A DNA stretch of 64,000 bases from an uncultured bacterium (lineage in GTDB: Bacteria > Bipolaricaulota > Bipolaricaulia > UBA7950 > UBA9294). Made by a program: the position numbers and the translations under genes. The notes beneath the pieces are model-generated. The model was not told the DNA's origin. It did no database searches and saw only the letters and a program-made list of their open reading frames with translations. This document shows positions 28,334 to 37,808 of the stretch, in pieces (the first letter of the stretch is position 1; each line of letters starts with the position of its first letter). The stretch is taken from NCBI GenBank assembly GCA_903857865.1, contig CAIOGO010000015.1, positions 131,035 through 195,034 on the forward strand, given 5' to 3'.

Positions 28334-29734
28334 ATGAAACGCAAGACGCAAGTGCTCCTGGTATCGGTGTTTCTTGTGATGGCGCTTGTTGCGACGAGCG
28401 AGTGGCTTGCGCAGAGAAGCGCCGTGGAGACGGAAGTCGCGTGGAGCCCACTCTACGAGCGACGGGTGTCGGATGCGTTGGTTCCCATGACGTCGCAGAT
28501 CGTCTACGCCGGGCTACAGTCGGCGGCCGCGCCGTGTCCTACTGCGGCCAACTGCAACGAGACGTGGGACTGTACTGCGACTCGGGATTGCCAGCCGACG
28601 GCCGATTGCGAGGACACCTTCGACTGCGAGCCAACCTCCGCCGATACGTGCCGAGGCACGTGGACGTGCGAGGGGTGGCCGACGTGCGCCGGGGCTTCCA
28701 CCTGCAACGAACCCGACTGCACGCCAAGCACGCTGGACAGCGGGATCTGCGAGGGACCGACCGTGGACGGACCCACCTGCGTCGGGCCTCGAACGTGCGA
28801 CGTCGTGATCTGCGACTGGCCGACGTACGACGGGCGCACGTGCACACGGCCAACGTGCGACGGTCCAACCTGTGCGGGCGATACGTGCGATGGGCCAACG
28901 TGCTTCTTGACGCAGTGCGACGCTCTTGACTACGGGGACGCCCCCGAAATCCCAGGGACCGTTCTCCAATACGCGACAAGAAGAGAGTCGGACGGGGCAC
29001 GACACGTGATCGATGGCATCTTCTACCTCGGCGGGAGGCTCGATGCTGAACCGGACGGCCAACCGACGGAGCTCGCCGTCGGCGACGACGAGAAGGTCTA
29101 CAGTTCAGAGGACGATGAAGATGGGATTTGGTTTCCCACGACTTTCAACGCTGGCCGTCCGGCCGTCGTAGTGGCTAGTGCCTCGAAGGCGGGAAAGCTA
29201 TTCGCGTGGATGGACTACGACATGAGCGGAACCTGGCGGGAGAAGGGAGATGCAGTCTTCCCCGACGGCGCGCCCCTCGCACCAGGCTATAACTGGGTCG
29301 TAGTCGCGGTTCCAGACAGTGCCACAACGGCTGGCTTCACCTTCGCGCGGTTTCGGTTCGTCGAGTCGGGGATTCTCTCACCCATCGGGGAAGCGCAGAA
29401 CGGCGAAGTGGAGGACTACCGCGTGCCACTCTGCGCGACGCTCCGTGCGTGGGTGATGACGGACGAGGTGCTGTGCGCCCCCGGGGATCCCCTGGAGATC
29501 AGTTTCTACGTCAACGAGACATCTCAGGTCACGTTGGTTCGTCATCGCTCGGACGGAACGGCCGACGTCCTCTGGGCGAGCACAGTCGAGGTCGGGCGGC
29601 ACCACTACCCGGACGTTGGCGGGGTTCTCACGGCCGCGCTCCCGGAGGGCACGAGCACGGTGGAGATGATCGTGACCTCACTGCAATCTGGAAACACGGT
29701 GTGGCTGACGACGCCGTACCAGGTGTCGCGGTAG
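28334..29734 (+). CDS. Exported cysteine-ladder protein with GEVED domain
   Basis: The protein has 466 residues from the ATG at 28334, which follows GGAGGAGG; an upstream ATG at 28298 is possible. An N-terminal signal or anchor (about residues 5-22) is followed from residue 68 to about 195 by 21 cysteines at near-regular spacing: mostly C-x5-C early, then C-x4-C or C-x9-C, with units like DGPTC and AGDTC. This looks like a disulfide-stapled repeat. From residue 199, DYGDAP opens a GEVED-type module ending GEAQNGEVEDYRVP, known from large surface proteins. A beta-sandwich of about 85 residues ends it. It is probably a cell-surface protein; it precedes the gene at 29767 by 32 bp. Confidence 0.75.
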   Translation: MKRKTQVLLVSVFLVMALVATSEWLAQRSAVETEVAWSPLYERRVSDALVPMTSQIVYAGLQSAAAPCPTAANCNETWDCTATRDCQPTADCEDTFDCEPTSADTCRGTWTCEGWPTCAGASTCNEPDCTPSTLDSGICEGPTVDGPTCVGPRTCDVVICDWPTYDGRTCTRPTCDGPTCAGDTCDGPTCFLTQCDALDYGDAPEIPGTVLQYATRRESDGARHVIDGIFYLGGRLDAEPDGQPTELAVGDDEKVYSSEDDEDGIWFPTTFNAGRPAVVVASASKAGKLFAWMDYDMSGTWREKGDAVFPDGAPLAPGYNWVVVAVPDSATTAGFTFARFRFVESGILSPIGEAQNGEVEDYRVPLCATLRAWVMTDEVLCAPGDPLEISFYVNETSQVTLVRHRSDGTADVLWASTVEVGRHHYPDVGGVLTAALPEGTSTVEMIVTSLQSGNTVWLTTPYQVSR

Positions 29735-29766
29735 GCGGTGGGAGCCTGAGCTGTCTGGCCCAACCC

Positions 29767-32121
29767 ATGACCCGTGCGAACGAGAGAGCGAACCATCGAC
29801 AGTTCCTCGTTTCGTTTCTCGCCCTCGTGGCTGTCGGGTTCCTGTCGCGCGACATCGTCCCGCTCCCGTCGGAGATCTCGCGATTTGCGATCGCGGCGTG
29901 GATCGCAGCGCTTGCGATCGCCTGGGCACCGCACCGACACTGGACGCAACGCTCGGCGTGTGGCGTTGCTCTCGCCGCGGCCGGCGTGATCGGGGTCATC
30001 GCGAGTCCGTGGTTGGCGCTTCGCCTCACCAGCCTCGGGCTGTGGGTCGCCGGGGTGGGGTTGGAGCTTCAGGATGACGAGGAGCGACGGTCGCTCGCTG
30101 GCCCGATGTGCGCGACCCTAGTGCTCGCGATCCTCGATCTCGCGCCGACGGCCCGACTCGTCCTTGCGAACGCGTCGAGCTGGCTGTCCGGTGAGCTCCT
30201 GGCTCCCTTCGGGGGCGGAAGCTTCAGTGGACCGTCAGGGGGACTCGTCGCGTTCCTTGTCCTTCTGACCTGCCTTGGCGGAACGTCGCGGCGCGCCGCG
30301 AGTCTCGGGCAGAAGCTGGCCGTCGCCCTGGCGCTCGTTGTCCTCTTCCTCGGACACCTGGGAGTGGAAAGGCACCTCGTCGCGGGCGGCGTTCGCGCCG
30401 CGTGGAGCGGCGCTACGTTCCTCCTTGGCGCTCTTGTCGTGGCCGCCTACCTTGCGCTTCCCGCCAGGGGTAGCCCAGCGGGGGAGCCAGGCCGCGGAGG
30501 CGGCGCGCTCCTCGCCGGGCTGGCCGCCGCATGTATCCTTCTACCCGTCTCGCTTGCGACCGTCGACGGCCTACGTGACGCGGCGCAACCCTCGAAGCGC
30601 ATTCTCCTGGTGGACGTCGCCATGCTCGCTGACTACCGAACCCCGGCCGACAAGCCCCCTGGGCAGGCGTTCACAGGGGCGTCGTTCGGGCTCTTGCCGC
30701 TCTACCTTCGCGCGTACGGACACGATTGCACCCTTGCCGCAGGGTTTGACGTTGACCTTTGGACAAAAGCCGATGTTGTGATCGTGATCAACCCCGGGCG
30801 CGCGTTCACGTCCGAGGAACGGGAGATCCTCCTCGACTTCGTCCGCAAGGGAGGAGGATTCCTCGCCCTTGCCGACCACACCGACATCGGCGGGATCATG
30901 GAGTCGTTCAATGGTCTCTTGGCATCAACCGGGCTGAGGGTGCATTTCGATTCCGCGGTCTCCGCGCGCCACGAGTGGCGCGGCTCGCTCATCCTCCCGT
31001 ACCCGGAATCCGTGATCTTCAGCGACGCGGACGTCCCGGTGAGCATCGGCGCATCCGTGTCGGGGAGCCCGTGGGCCGCGGTTCGCCCCCTCCTACTCGG
31101 AACGGACGCCTTCTCCGACCCGGGAGATCGTTCGAACGAGGAAGGACTCCTCGGCAACCTGGAGTTTGACCCGGGGGAGGATTACGGCGACATCCTCCTG
31201 GGCGTCGAGCGGGACCTCGGTCGGGGGCGAATCGCCTTGCTTGGCGATACGTCGGTCTTCCAAAACCTCGCGCTCGCGTCGTCATCCGGCTATGTGGATC
31301 GACTTGTCCGGCACCTCGGAAGCGGGGCACGGACTCCCCCAGCGCTCGCTCTCGCGTCGGCGATCCTCGGGGTCGCCCTGCTTCTCGCGACCGCACGCCG
31401 GTCCCGCACGGCATACGGCCTCCTTCTCGTAGCTGTCTGCGTCGCAGCGGGGTTGGCGGCGGCGGACCTTCTCCTCTTGCGTGCCGGCGACGTGGAGTTG
31501 CCGCGCGGAGGACCGATCGGCGTGATCGACGTCGCGCACGCCAACCTGATCGATCGCCAGGCGCTCAGTCCTGAAGGGATCGACGCTCTCGCCGTGGCCG
31601 TCGCGCGATCCGGAATCCTGCCGATCGTATGGGATCGTGCGCCGGCGTCCCCCTCCTTGGGGGAGGGAGAGACTTGGATCAGCGTCGCGGCAACGAGGCG
31701 ATACTCGTCGAAAGAGGTCGAGGGGTTGCACGAGGCGGTCGAGCGAGGTGCGACGATCGTCATCGGAACTCGTTGGCCGTACTCGGCCGCCGCCGCGCCG
31801 TTCCTCGCCTCCCTTGGGCTCGCGGTTTCGAACGTACCCCTCGGTGCGGTGCGCCCGGAAGTCGACGGGCTCTCGGATGCGCCCGAGTTCTCCTCCGCGT
31901 GGGCCCTCAGGGTGGGCGACGCGTGGACAACTCTCGGCCGCGCCGATCTCGGCGACGAGTCGTTCGTCGTCGCAGTGGAGCGCGGGTTCGGCTTGGGGAG
32001 AATCGCCGTCGTCGCAGATACCCGCGTCTTCACGACCGAAGCACTCGAGGGAAGAGGGTACGCATTCGTCGAGAACCTGCGGTTCCTCGAGCGGTTGCTC
32101 AGCGGGGAGGCGACCCCGTGA
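29767..32121 (+). CDS. Large membrane protein with extracytoplasmic GATase/DUF4350-like domains (paralog A)
   Basis: The protein has 784 residues from the ATG at 29767. About eight hydrophobic helices (residues 10-270) are followed by a soluble alpha/beta region: KRILLVDVAMLADYRTPADK, then KADVVIVINPGRAFTSEEREILLDF and VRKGGGFLALADHTD. This resembles DUF4350/ThuA-like glutamine-amidotransferase folds that lack a catalytic Cys. Two more helices (about 520-570) and a second such domain follow. The first helical block has a loose exosortase-like layout (GPSGG where active enzymes have a Cys), which is weak. Its stop overlaps the start of the paralogous gene as GTGA, so the two are co-translated and may form a complex. 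Confidence 0.65.
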   Translation: MTRANERANHRQFLVSFLALVAVGFLSRDIVPLPSEISRFAIAAWIAALAIAWAPHRHWTQRSACGVALAAAGVIGVIASPWLALRLTSLGLWVAGVGLELQDDEERRSLAGPMCATLVLAILDLAPTARLVLANASSWLSGELLAPFGGGSFSGPSGGLVAFLVLLTCLGGTSRRAASLGQKLAVALALVVLFLGHLGVERHLVAGGVRAAWSGATFLLGALVVAAYLALPARGSPAGEPGRGGGALLAGLAAACILLPVSLATVDGLRDAAQPSKRILLVDVAMLADYRTPADKPPGQAFTGASFGLLPLYLRAYGHDCTLAAGFDVDLWTKADVVIVINPGRAFTSEEREILLDFVRKGGGFLALADHTDIGGIMESFNGLLASTGLRVHFDSAVSARHEWRGSLILPYPESVIFSDADVPVSIGASVSGSPWAAVRPLLLGTDAFSDPGDRSNEEGLLGNLEFDPGEDYGDILLGVERDLGRGRIALLGDTSVFQNLALASSSGYVDRLVRHLGSGARTPPALALASAILGVALLLATARRSRTAYGLLLVAVCVAAGLAAADLLLLRAGDVELPRGGPIGVIDVAHANLIDRQALSPEGIDALAVAVARSGILPIVWDRAPASPSLGEGETWISVAATRRYSSKEVEGLHEAVERGATIVIGTRWPYSAAAAPFLASLGLAVSNVPLGAVRPEVDGLSDAPEFSSAWALRVGDAWTTLGRADLGDESFVVAVERGFGLGRIAVVADTRVFTTEALEGRGYAFVENLRFLERLLSGEATP

Positions 32122-34580
32122 GACTTCGAGCCGCTTTGTGGTGGGCGAGTCTGGCGTTCGGCGTGGCCGGCGCCTGTCTATGGGTGCGGTTGTACGCGGA
32201 GATCCCCTTCCTGGCAGGGGCCTTCTGCGTCGCCGTTGCAGGCGCGCTCGCCGGATGGGGATCGTCGATGTCAGGCACTGCTGAAGCGTCGGCGAGCCGG
32301 TGGCGGCTCGGCGGTGTCGCGGTCGCCTGCATCGCCTGCCTTCCGTTTATCTCGGCGGAGTTGCGGATCGCCGCCGGCGTCGTGGCGATCGGAGCGGCGA
32401 TCGCGATGCTCCGGGCGAAGGGGGCACGGAGGATCGGGGGCGGGATCGCCGCCTCTGGACTCCTGTCGCTGCTCCTCGTCGGAGCCACTGGCCTCTTCGT
32501 GCGGTTCGCGGCTTCGGCCCACGAAGCGGCGCCGCTCCGAATCCTCGAAACCTGGATGGCGAAACTGCTCGGGATGGGAACGGCGACCGTCGGAAGGGAG
32601 ATCATCCTGCCCGCGGGATCGAGGTTCGTTCCGGCCGTGCCGAGTTGGGATCAGTTCGGGCTCCTCTACGGCGTCCTGATCGTCGTCAGCGTCGTCGGCT
32701 TCGCGGCGTTGACGCAAGGGTCCCGCGGTCTCGCTCGCGTCGCCGTTCGGTCGATCGCGCTCACGATCGCCTACCTCGGGGCGCGGCACTTCGTGCTCCT
32801 TCTCGTCGCTCTTGAAATGGCGCGCCCAAGCGTCTTTTGGGTTCCTTCGGTCGTGCTCCCCACGCTTGTGCCCCTCTTCCTCCTTCTTGTGCGAGTCGCA
32901 GGCGTCCGCGCGGAGTGGAACGCGACGCCACTTCTTCAAGGCGGCGACCTCTCGCCGCGGCGCGCCGCCGTGGCGACGACCGCGGTGGTTGTCGGGACGT
33001 TGCTCGTCTCGCTCGCCTTCCTCCTCGCCCCGGCTGGCGCGCGCTCGGACGGACGCGTACTGTTCGACGAGGCGCATGGAGAGTGGGAAAGCACGTCTCG
33101 CGCGATGGACACAGAATGGTACGGACTGGCCTCGACGTACAACTACGACTCACTCTACCGATGGCTCGACGACTACTACGAGGTCGGACGCGTGACGGGG
33201 CGCATCGACTGTGCTGACTTGCAGCGCGGCGACACTCTCATCCTCAAGACTCCGTCCATCCCGTACACGCCCAACGAAGTGGACGCAATCACCGCTCACG
33301 TACGGCGGGGAGGAGGGCTCCTCGTCATCGGCGACCACACCAACGTGTTCGGCACGACGAGCGTCCTCAACCCGGTCTTGGCGCCGTTTGGCCTCCGGTT
33401 GGGGTACGACGCGACGTACCGTCTTCGTGATGGTGGGTTCACCGTCTACGAGTCCCGCGGAACCGCCGACCCGATTCTCCAACACATCGCACAATTCGAC
33501 TTCCTGACATCGTGCTCGCTGTACGGGGGGGCATTCACCCTTCCCGTCATCTACGATGCTCGAATTCTCGCCAACGTGGCCGACTACTCGACCCCCAACT
33601 TCTTCCCGGAGAGCCGCGTCGCCTTGACCTCGACTTTTGGAGCCTTCCTCCAGGCTGGGGCAGTCGAAGCGGGTCGCGGCCGCGTCGTCGCGTTCACCGA
33701 CAGCACGTGCTTCTCCAACTTCAGCCTGCACATGGACGGATACACGGGGTTCCTGCTGGGTACGATCGAGTACCTGCGCCGCGAGAACCCGCTCCCGGGC
33801 TGGCGGCCGATGGCCACCGCACTGGGGGGCATTGCCGCCGCAGGCGGTCTTGCCATCTGGGCGGCAAGTAGGCGGCGCTCGGCCGTGATTGTCGGGCTCG
33901 TCAGCGTCCTTGTCGGATGCGGAGCGGCGGCGGGTGTGACCGCGGCGCTGCACCGCGCCGCGTATCCGGTCCCGTCCCCGCGGAAGGATGTCCCGTACGT
34001 GTACTTCGACCTCTCGGAGAGCCGCGCTAGAATCGAGGCGCAGCCCTCGGTCACGGGTCCGCTGAGCTCGCGAGCGGCGTTCAATACGTTCTTCACGTGG
34101 ACGCAGCGGGCCGGCCTCGTCCCCACGCTCGTGAAAGGAGAAGCGAGGGCTCTCGCTGAAGGGAGGCCGTATGTGATCCTCAACCCGACCGGGCCGCCGG
34201 GCTCGTCGCGGGAGCGACTTGTGGACTACGTGCGAAACAAGGGCGGCAGCCTCGTTCTCATGGGGGATCCCGTCCGGGACGAGGAAGCGCTTGAAGGGTA
34301 TTGCGCGCTGTTCGGTCTCACGCTCGTGCCGAATCAGAGCCAGAGCCTCATCCTTTCCACGGGCGAAGTCTCCAGCAGCAAGATCAGCCCAGCGCAGACG
34401 GTCTATACGTCCGTCGCTCGGATCGGCGCTGGGCGGGTCGTCGTCGTGTCGGACTCGGTGGCGTTCTCCGACCTCTCACTGGGCGGAGGGTTCACCGTCC
34501 CCTCCACGGTTCAGCGGCGGTTGTACGACCTCGAGTTCTGGCTCTTTGGCACCCTCTTGGCGAGTGAGCGGCGCGACTGA
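32118..34580 (+). CDS. Large membrane protein with extracytoplasmic GATase/DUF4350-like domains (paralog B)
   Basis: The protein has 820 residues from the GTG at 32118, overlapping the previous stop. It has the same plan as its neighbour: an N-terminal block of about nine helices, a soluble domain starting RVLFDEAHGEWESTS with LILKTPSIPYTPNEVDAITA and VRRGGGLLVIGDHTNVFG, two more helices, then a second soluble domain (VPYVYFDLSESRARIEA, GGSLVLMGDPVRDEEAL). HTN/HTD motifs after GD are shared by both paralogs. They probably arose by tandem duplication. The function is unknown; a role in building or processing the cell surface with the exported protein at 28334 is inference. Confidence 0.65.
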   Translation: MRLRAALWWASLAFGVAGACLWVRLYAEIPFLAGAFCVAVAGALAGWGSSMSGTAEASASRWRLGGVAVACIACLPFISAELRIAAGVVAIGAAIAMLRAKGARRIGGGIAASGLLSLLLVGATGLFVRFAASAHEAAPLRILETWMAKLLGMGTATVGREIILPAGSRFVPAVPSWDQFGLLYGVLIVVSVVGFAALTQGSRGLARVAVRSIALTIAYLGARHFVLLLVALEMARPSVFWVPSVVLPTLVPLFLLLVRVAGVRAEWNATPLLQGGDLSPRRAAVATTAVVVGTLLVSLAFLLAPAGARSDGRVLFDEAHGEWESTSRAMDTEWYGLASTYNYDSLYRWLDDYYEVGRVTGRIDCADLQRGDTLILKTPSIPYTPNEVDAITAHVRRGGGLLVIGDHTNVFGTTSVLNPVLAPFGLRLGYDATYRLRDGGFTVYESRGTADPILQHIAQFDFLTSCSLYGGAFTLPVIYDARILANVADYSTPNFFPESRVALTSTFGAFLQAGAVEAGRGRVVAFTDSTCFSNFSLHMDGYTGFLLGTIEYLRRENPLPGWRPMATALGGIAAAGGLAIWAASRRRSAVIVGLVSVLVGCGAAAGVTAALHRAAYPVPSPRKDVPYVYFDLSESRARIEAQPSVTGPLSSRAAFNTFFTWTQRAGLVPTLVKGEARALAEGRPYVILNPTGPPGSSRERLVDYVRNKGGSLVLMGDPVRDEEALEGYCALFGLTLVPNQSQSLILSTGEVSSSKISPAQTVYTSVARIGAGRVVVVSDSVAFSDLSLGGGFTVPSTVQRRLYDLEFWLFGTLLASERRD

Positions 34581-34770
34581 ACAGGTGAGACTCGTCAGGA
34601 CATCGGCCTCGGCTTCACCGCTCCGGTGTCGCAGATGCCATCCCGCTTTTGCACCGGATCGGTTGTGCGGCGAACGTTGTGCAGCGCTGGGGAAGCTGCT
34701 GAGAGTGCACGATTGACTCGGGGCGCAGAAGCCTCGCAGGGATCGTCGGCTTGCGCTGGGACAGCAACTC

Positions 34771-35568
34771 CTAGTGCCCTGAAGCGTCCTCGGCCGGCGC
34801 GACGCGGCCCGTGCCATCGATTCGTTGACGGACGCACGGGTCTCCAACGAACTCAATCCTTCCAAAGCCATCGATGCGAGCTTCGAGGGACTCCTCCGCC
34901 CACGTCGTGACCTTGCCGACACCGTCGATCGAAACGTCGGCGACGCGCGCCTGCATCTTGTGGGCATCGACGGTGCCAGCTCCGTCGATCTCGATCGAGA
35001 GAGAGTCCGTGGTGCCTTTGGCGACGACTCTCCCTTGCCCATCGATGGAGACTTGCGTCTCGTGGCACACGAGACGGTCCACCTCGATTGTCCCGGCTCC
35101 GTCGATCTCGAATCGGGCGTCGTGCGCCGCCGCGGAGGCGATCGACAAGCGGCCGCTGCCGTCGATTTCGAGACCGAGATGCTGCACGTCGACTACACCG
35201 ATGTCGATGTGCCCCGCGCCGTCGATGCTGGCGTCGAGAGACTCCGACTTCACGTGCGGCGCGTCGATCGACCCGGTCCCGTCGATCGCCAGGCCGCAGA
35301 TCTTGGGCATCGTGATCTCGTAGCGGATCGATCGGTCTTGGAGATGGATCGGGAACACCCGCTCCTGCAGGCGAAGCGTGAGAGTTCGCTCCTCGACGCG
35401 CGTCTCGATCTTGCTCTGGAGATCCTCAGGTGCCTCCACCACGAGGCGTTCCACGTTACCCTGCGTTACGTCCACGTGGCCGATTCCGTCGAGGATGACT
35501 CGCTCAAACGGCTCGACCGAGCGTTCCTCGCGGACACAGGTTCCCAGGTCACTCGTCTCGACAACCAT
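34771..35568 (-). CDS. GIN-domain (DUF2807) beta-solenoid protein without a signal peptide
   Basis: This 265-residue protein starts behind GGGAGGAG. After FERVILDGIGHVDVTQG, the typical DUF2807 opening, the chain repeats a ~20-residue unit with core SIDGxGxI or EIDGAGTI about seven times, a right-handed beta-solenoid. Most family members are exported or anchored (putative adhesin heads or anti-sigma partners). Here no signal peptide or membrane helix is visible from this start, so the protein may be cytosolic, or use an unannotated upstream start. A second solenoid protein of the related DUF4097 type is at 41088. Confidence 0.8.
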   Translation of the reverse strand: MVVETSDLGTCVREERSVEPFERVILDGIGHVDVTQGNVERLVVEAPEDLQSKIETRVEERTLTLRLQERVFPIHLQDRSIRYEITMPKICGLAIDGTGSIDAPHVKSESLDASIDGAGHIDIGVVDVQHLGLEIDGSGRLSIASAAAHDARFEIDGAGTIEVDRLVCHETQVSIDGQGRVVAKGTTDSLSIEIDGAGTVDAHKMQARVADVSIDGVGKVTTWAEESLEARIDGFGRIEFVGDPCVRQRIDGTGRVAPAEDASGH

Positions 35569-35831
35569 GACTCCTCCCTTTCATCGGGCGCCGGTCCAGG
35601 GCTTTCCCCGGTCGCCCCGCCACCGAACCTTTGCTTGACTATGAGTAGCCGTCTCAATGCGATCCGGTTCAAGGCGCCGCGCTCGCTTGGGACACGGGAG
35701 GCGCTGGATTGGCCAAGGGCAACTCCGCTACGGGATCACGCGTCTCCGCCTGGTGTAGGCAGGTGAGCTCCGCGCCACGCGCACGCTGCGGTTGAGGCCG
35801 GGCCGATGTGCGGATACCGTGCTTCCTGACG

Positions 35832-36506
35832 ATGATGACTCATACCGAGCCAAGGATTCTCTTGATCTTCGACCTCGACGGTACCCTCTATCGAACAGAC
35901 TCCTCATTCTTGCGCACCATGCGCCGCGTCTACGAGGAGTCCTCCGTGTCCTATCCGGGCGACGCTCCGATTCTCGGGATGGTGGGAGAGACGTTCGACG
36001 TGTTCCTCACCTGGCTGGTTGCGCAGGGCTTTCCCGACGACTGCGACGCCTTGAGCGCCCTCATTGGGCGGTACGAACTCGATGCCATCCGCGAGCACGG
36101 CGTTCTCTTCGACGGCGTGGCCGAGACACTGCGCTCTCTGGCCGCCTGCGGCTGCGTCATCACCCTCTGCACGAACGGAGACCTCCGCTATGCGACCGCG
36201 GTGCTCGATGCGTGCGGGATCCGCTCCCTGTTCGCGCGCCTCCAGACACTGGACGACGGCCGAACGAAGACCTCGATGATCGCCGAACTGCTCGCCGCCT
36301 ATCCTCGTCTGCGCCCGATCGTCGTGGGTGATCGTCGCCACGATCTGGAGGCTGCGAGGGCAAACCGATGTCTGATGGTTGGCGCCGCCTACGGCTACGC
36401 GCGAGACGGAGAACTGGATTCGGCTGACGTCATCATCCGGTCATTCCCCGAACTGCTCGACGTCGTGGCGTCGCGTTGCCGGGGATCGAAGCCTGCGTCA
36501 GGCTAG
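35832..36506 (+). CDS. HAD-superfamily phosphatase, Gph/PGP-like
   Basis: The protein has 224 residues from ATG 35832 (GTG 35808 is in frame; neither has a Shine-Dalgarno). Motif I is LLIFDLDGTLYRTDSSF with the nucleophile Asp and the acid Asp two residues on. Motif II is TLCTNGD, motif III includes the Lys in GRTKTSM, and motif IV is IVVGDRRHDLEAARAN. An alpha-helical C1 cap lies between I and II. Such enzymes remove phosphate from small metabolites such as 2-phosphoglycolate, but the substrate is not readable. Single gene. Confidence 0.88.
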   Translation: MMTHTEPRILLIFDLDGTLYRTDSSFLRTMRRVYEESSVSYPGDAPILGMVGETFDVFLTWLVAQGFPDDCDALSALIGRYELDAIREHGVLFDGVAETLRSLAACGCVITLCTNGDLRYATAVLDACGIRSLFARLQTLDDGRTKTSMIAELLAAYPRLRPIVVGDRRHDLEAARANRCLMVGAAYGYARDGELDSADVIIRSFPELLDVVASRCRGSKPASG

Positions 36507-36518
36507 GCCTGCGTCGGG

Positions 36519-37079
36519 CTAGATGTCCGAGGGTTTGCAGAGGATCTCTCGAATGCGCAGGTCGAAGAACCGATTCATGTGCGCCGGCCGCAGGACGACG
36601 GCCGTGTCAGCGCCGTGGCCGGTGCCCGCGACGCAGATGATGTCACGATCCGTTGGGATGAGCCCCGCGTCGGCCGCCATCACTGCGATTTCGACGCAGA
36701 CCTTCATTCCCTGGCCGAAGAGGCGCAGCGTGTGCGCGATGAGCTCGACCGGCGTCGTGCCTCCGAACTGAGCCGAGATCGACCGACCGATGCCCGAGAG
36801 AGCGTGCGTAGCGATAAGAATCGGGACGTCGGCAGCCCGCAGAGCCGCTTCGTATTCCGGCACGAGGTCGAGTTCGTCGCCGTTGCCGAACCCCGCGTGG
36901 TGGGTGACGCAGACGAGCTTGACGTTTCGGCCGGCGAGCGCATCGAGGAAACGTACGCCGGTCTCGCCGGTGCTCGTCGCAACCACGACGCAGTGGATTC
37001 CGCCCAGAGGAAGGCGGCGCTGCACGACGTCGATCACAAGGGCCATTGCGTCACCGCGATTTAATCCTGACGTGGCCAT
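36519..37079 (-). CDS. Stand-alone pyruvate-kinase C-terminal-domain protein
   Basis: The protein has 186 residues from the ATG at 37079, after AGGAGG. It matches the family of proteins made only of the pyruvate kinase alpha/beta (C-terminal) domain: VVVATSTGETGVRFLDAL, VTHHAGFGNGDE, IATHALSGIGRSI, and AVMAADAGLIPTDRDIICVAGTGHGADTAVVLRP. The pyruvate kinase catalytic barrel is absent. In pyruvate kinase this domain binds allosteric effectors. The stand-alone family has no assigned reaction. It lies 36 bp downstream of the amino acid transporter genes in the same direction and may be part of that transcript. Confidence 0.85.
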   Translation of the reverse strand: MATSGLNRGDAMALVIDVVQRRLPLGGIHCVVVATSTGETGVRFLDALAGRNVKLVCVTHHAGFGNGDELDLVPEYEAALRAADVPILIATHALSGIGRSISAQFGGTTPVELIAHTLRLFGQGMKVCVEIAVMAADAGLIPTDRDIICVAGTGHGADTAVVLRPAHMNRFFDLRIREILCKPSDI

Positions 37080-37115
37080 GCCGCCTCCTTGTTTCACGGG
37101 GTGACATCCGCGTCG

Positions 37116-37808
37116 CTACCGACCGCGCTCCTCGATCGAGAGGCCAGGAATCCTCAACCTCATTTCGGCGTAGGCAAGCATCCGCGACAACAGGATGACC
37201 ATGACCAGGTACATGACGCCGGCGATGATGTAGGACTCGAATACCCGCCCGGTCTTGGAGGCCACCTTCATGCTCGCGTACGACAGTTCCTCCAGGCCGA
37301 TGAAGTAGACGGTCGAGGAGTAGAGAAGCGTATAGATGAGTTCGTTCGACCACGACGGGAGGACGATGCGCAACGCCTGTGGGAGGATAACAGAACGGAC
37401 GGCTTGCATCTTCGTCATCCCCATCGAGCGAGCCGCCTGCATTTGTCCTGAGCTGATCGCCTGGATTGCACCGCGGATGTACTCGGCTTGGTAGGCGGCG
37501 CTGTTCAGAGCCATCGCGAGACAACCCGCCGCCAACGAACTCAGCGGCTTCAGGCCCATGGCTTTGAAGTACGGCGGAAGGCCGAAGTAGATGACGAGCA
37601 CCTGGATGACGAGCGGCGTGCCGCGCATGAACTGGATGTAGACATTGGCAATGCCGCTCAAGACTCGGTTCGCGTAGACCCGCGTCAACGCTAGGAAGAG
37701 GCCCAGGACGAGCCCGGCGCCGATGCCAACGGCCGTGAGTTCGAGCGTGACGCCAACGGCTCCGAGGAAGCGCGGCATCACCGTCCCGGTGAACTCAAAG
37801 AAGCTCAT
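37116..37808 (-). CDS. Polar amino acid ABC transporter permease (second)
   Basis: The protein has 230 residues from the ATG at 37808, which overlaps the ATPase stop as ATGA. It is a HisM/GlnP-type permease with about five helices. The EAA loop, where the ATPase docks, is present: [43 protein letters not shown] is a family signature. With the permease at 38590 it would form the membrane heterodimer of an importer for glutamine, arginine or a similar amino acid. Confidence 0.92.
   Translation of the reverse strand: MSFFEFTGTVMPRFLGAVGVTLELTAVGIGAGLVLGLFLALTRVYANRVLSGIANVYIQFMRGTPLVIQVLVIYFGLPPYFKAMGLKPLSSLAAGCLAMALNSAAYQAEYIRGAIQAISSGQMQAARSMGMTKMQAVRSVILPQALRIVLPSWSNELIYTLLYSSTVYFIGLEELSYASMKVASKTGRVFESYIIAGVMYLVMVILLSRMLAYAEMRLRIPGLSIEERGR

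Noticed and set aside
29449-29766. 5' extension of the membrane paralog A gene upstream of 29767
   Set aside because: It overlaps the end of the cysteine-ladder gene, encodes Arg/Gly-rich sequence, and the ATG at 29767 begins a sensible membrane protein.
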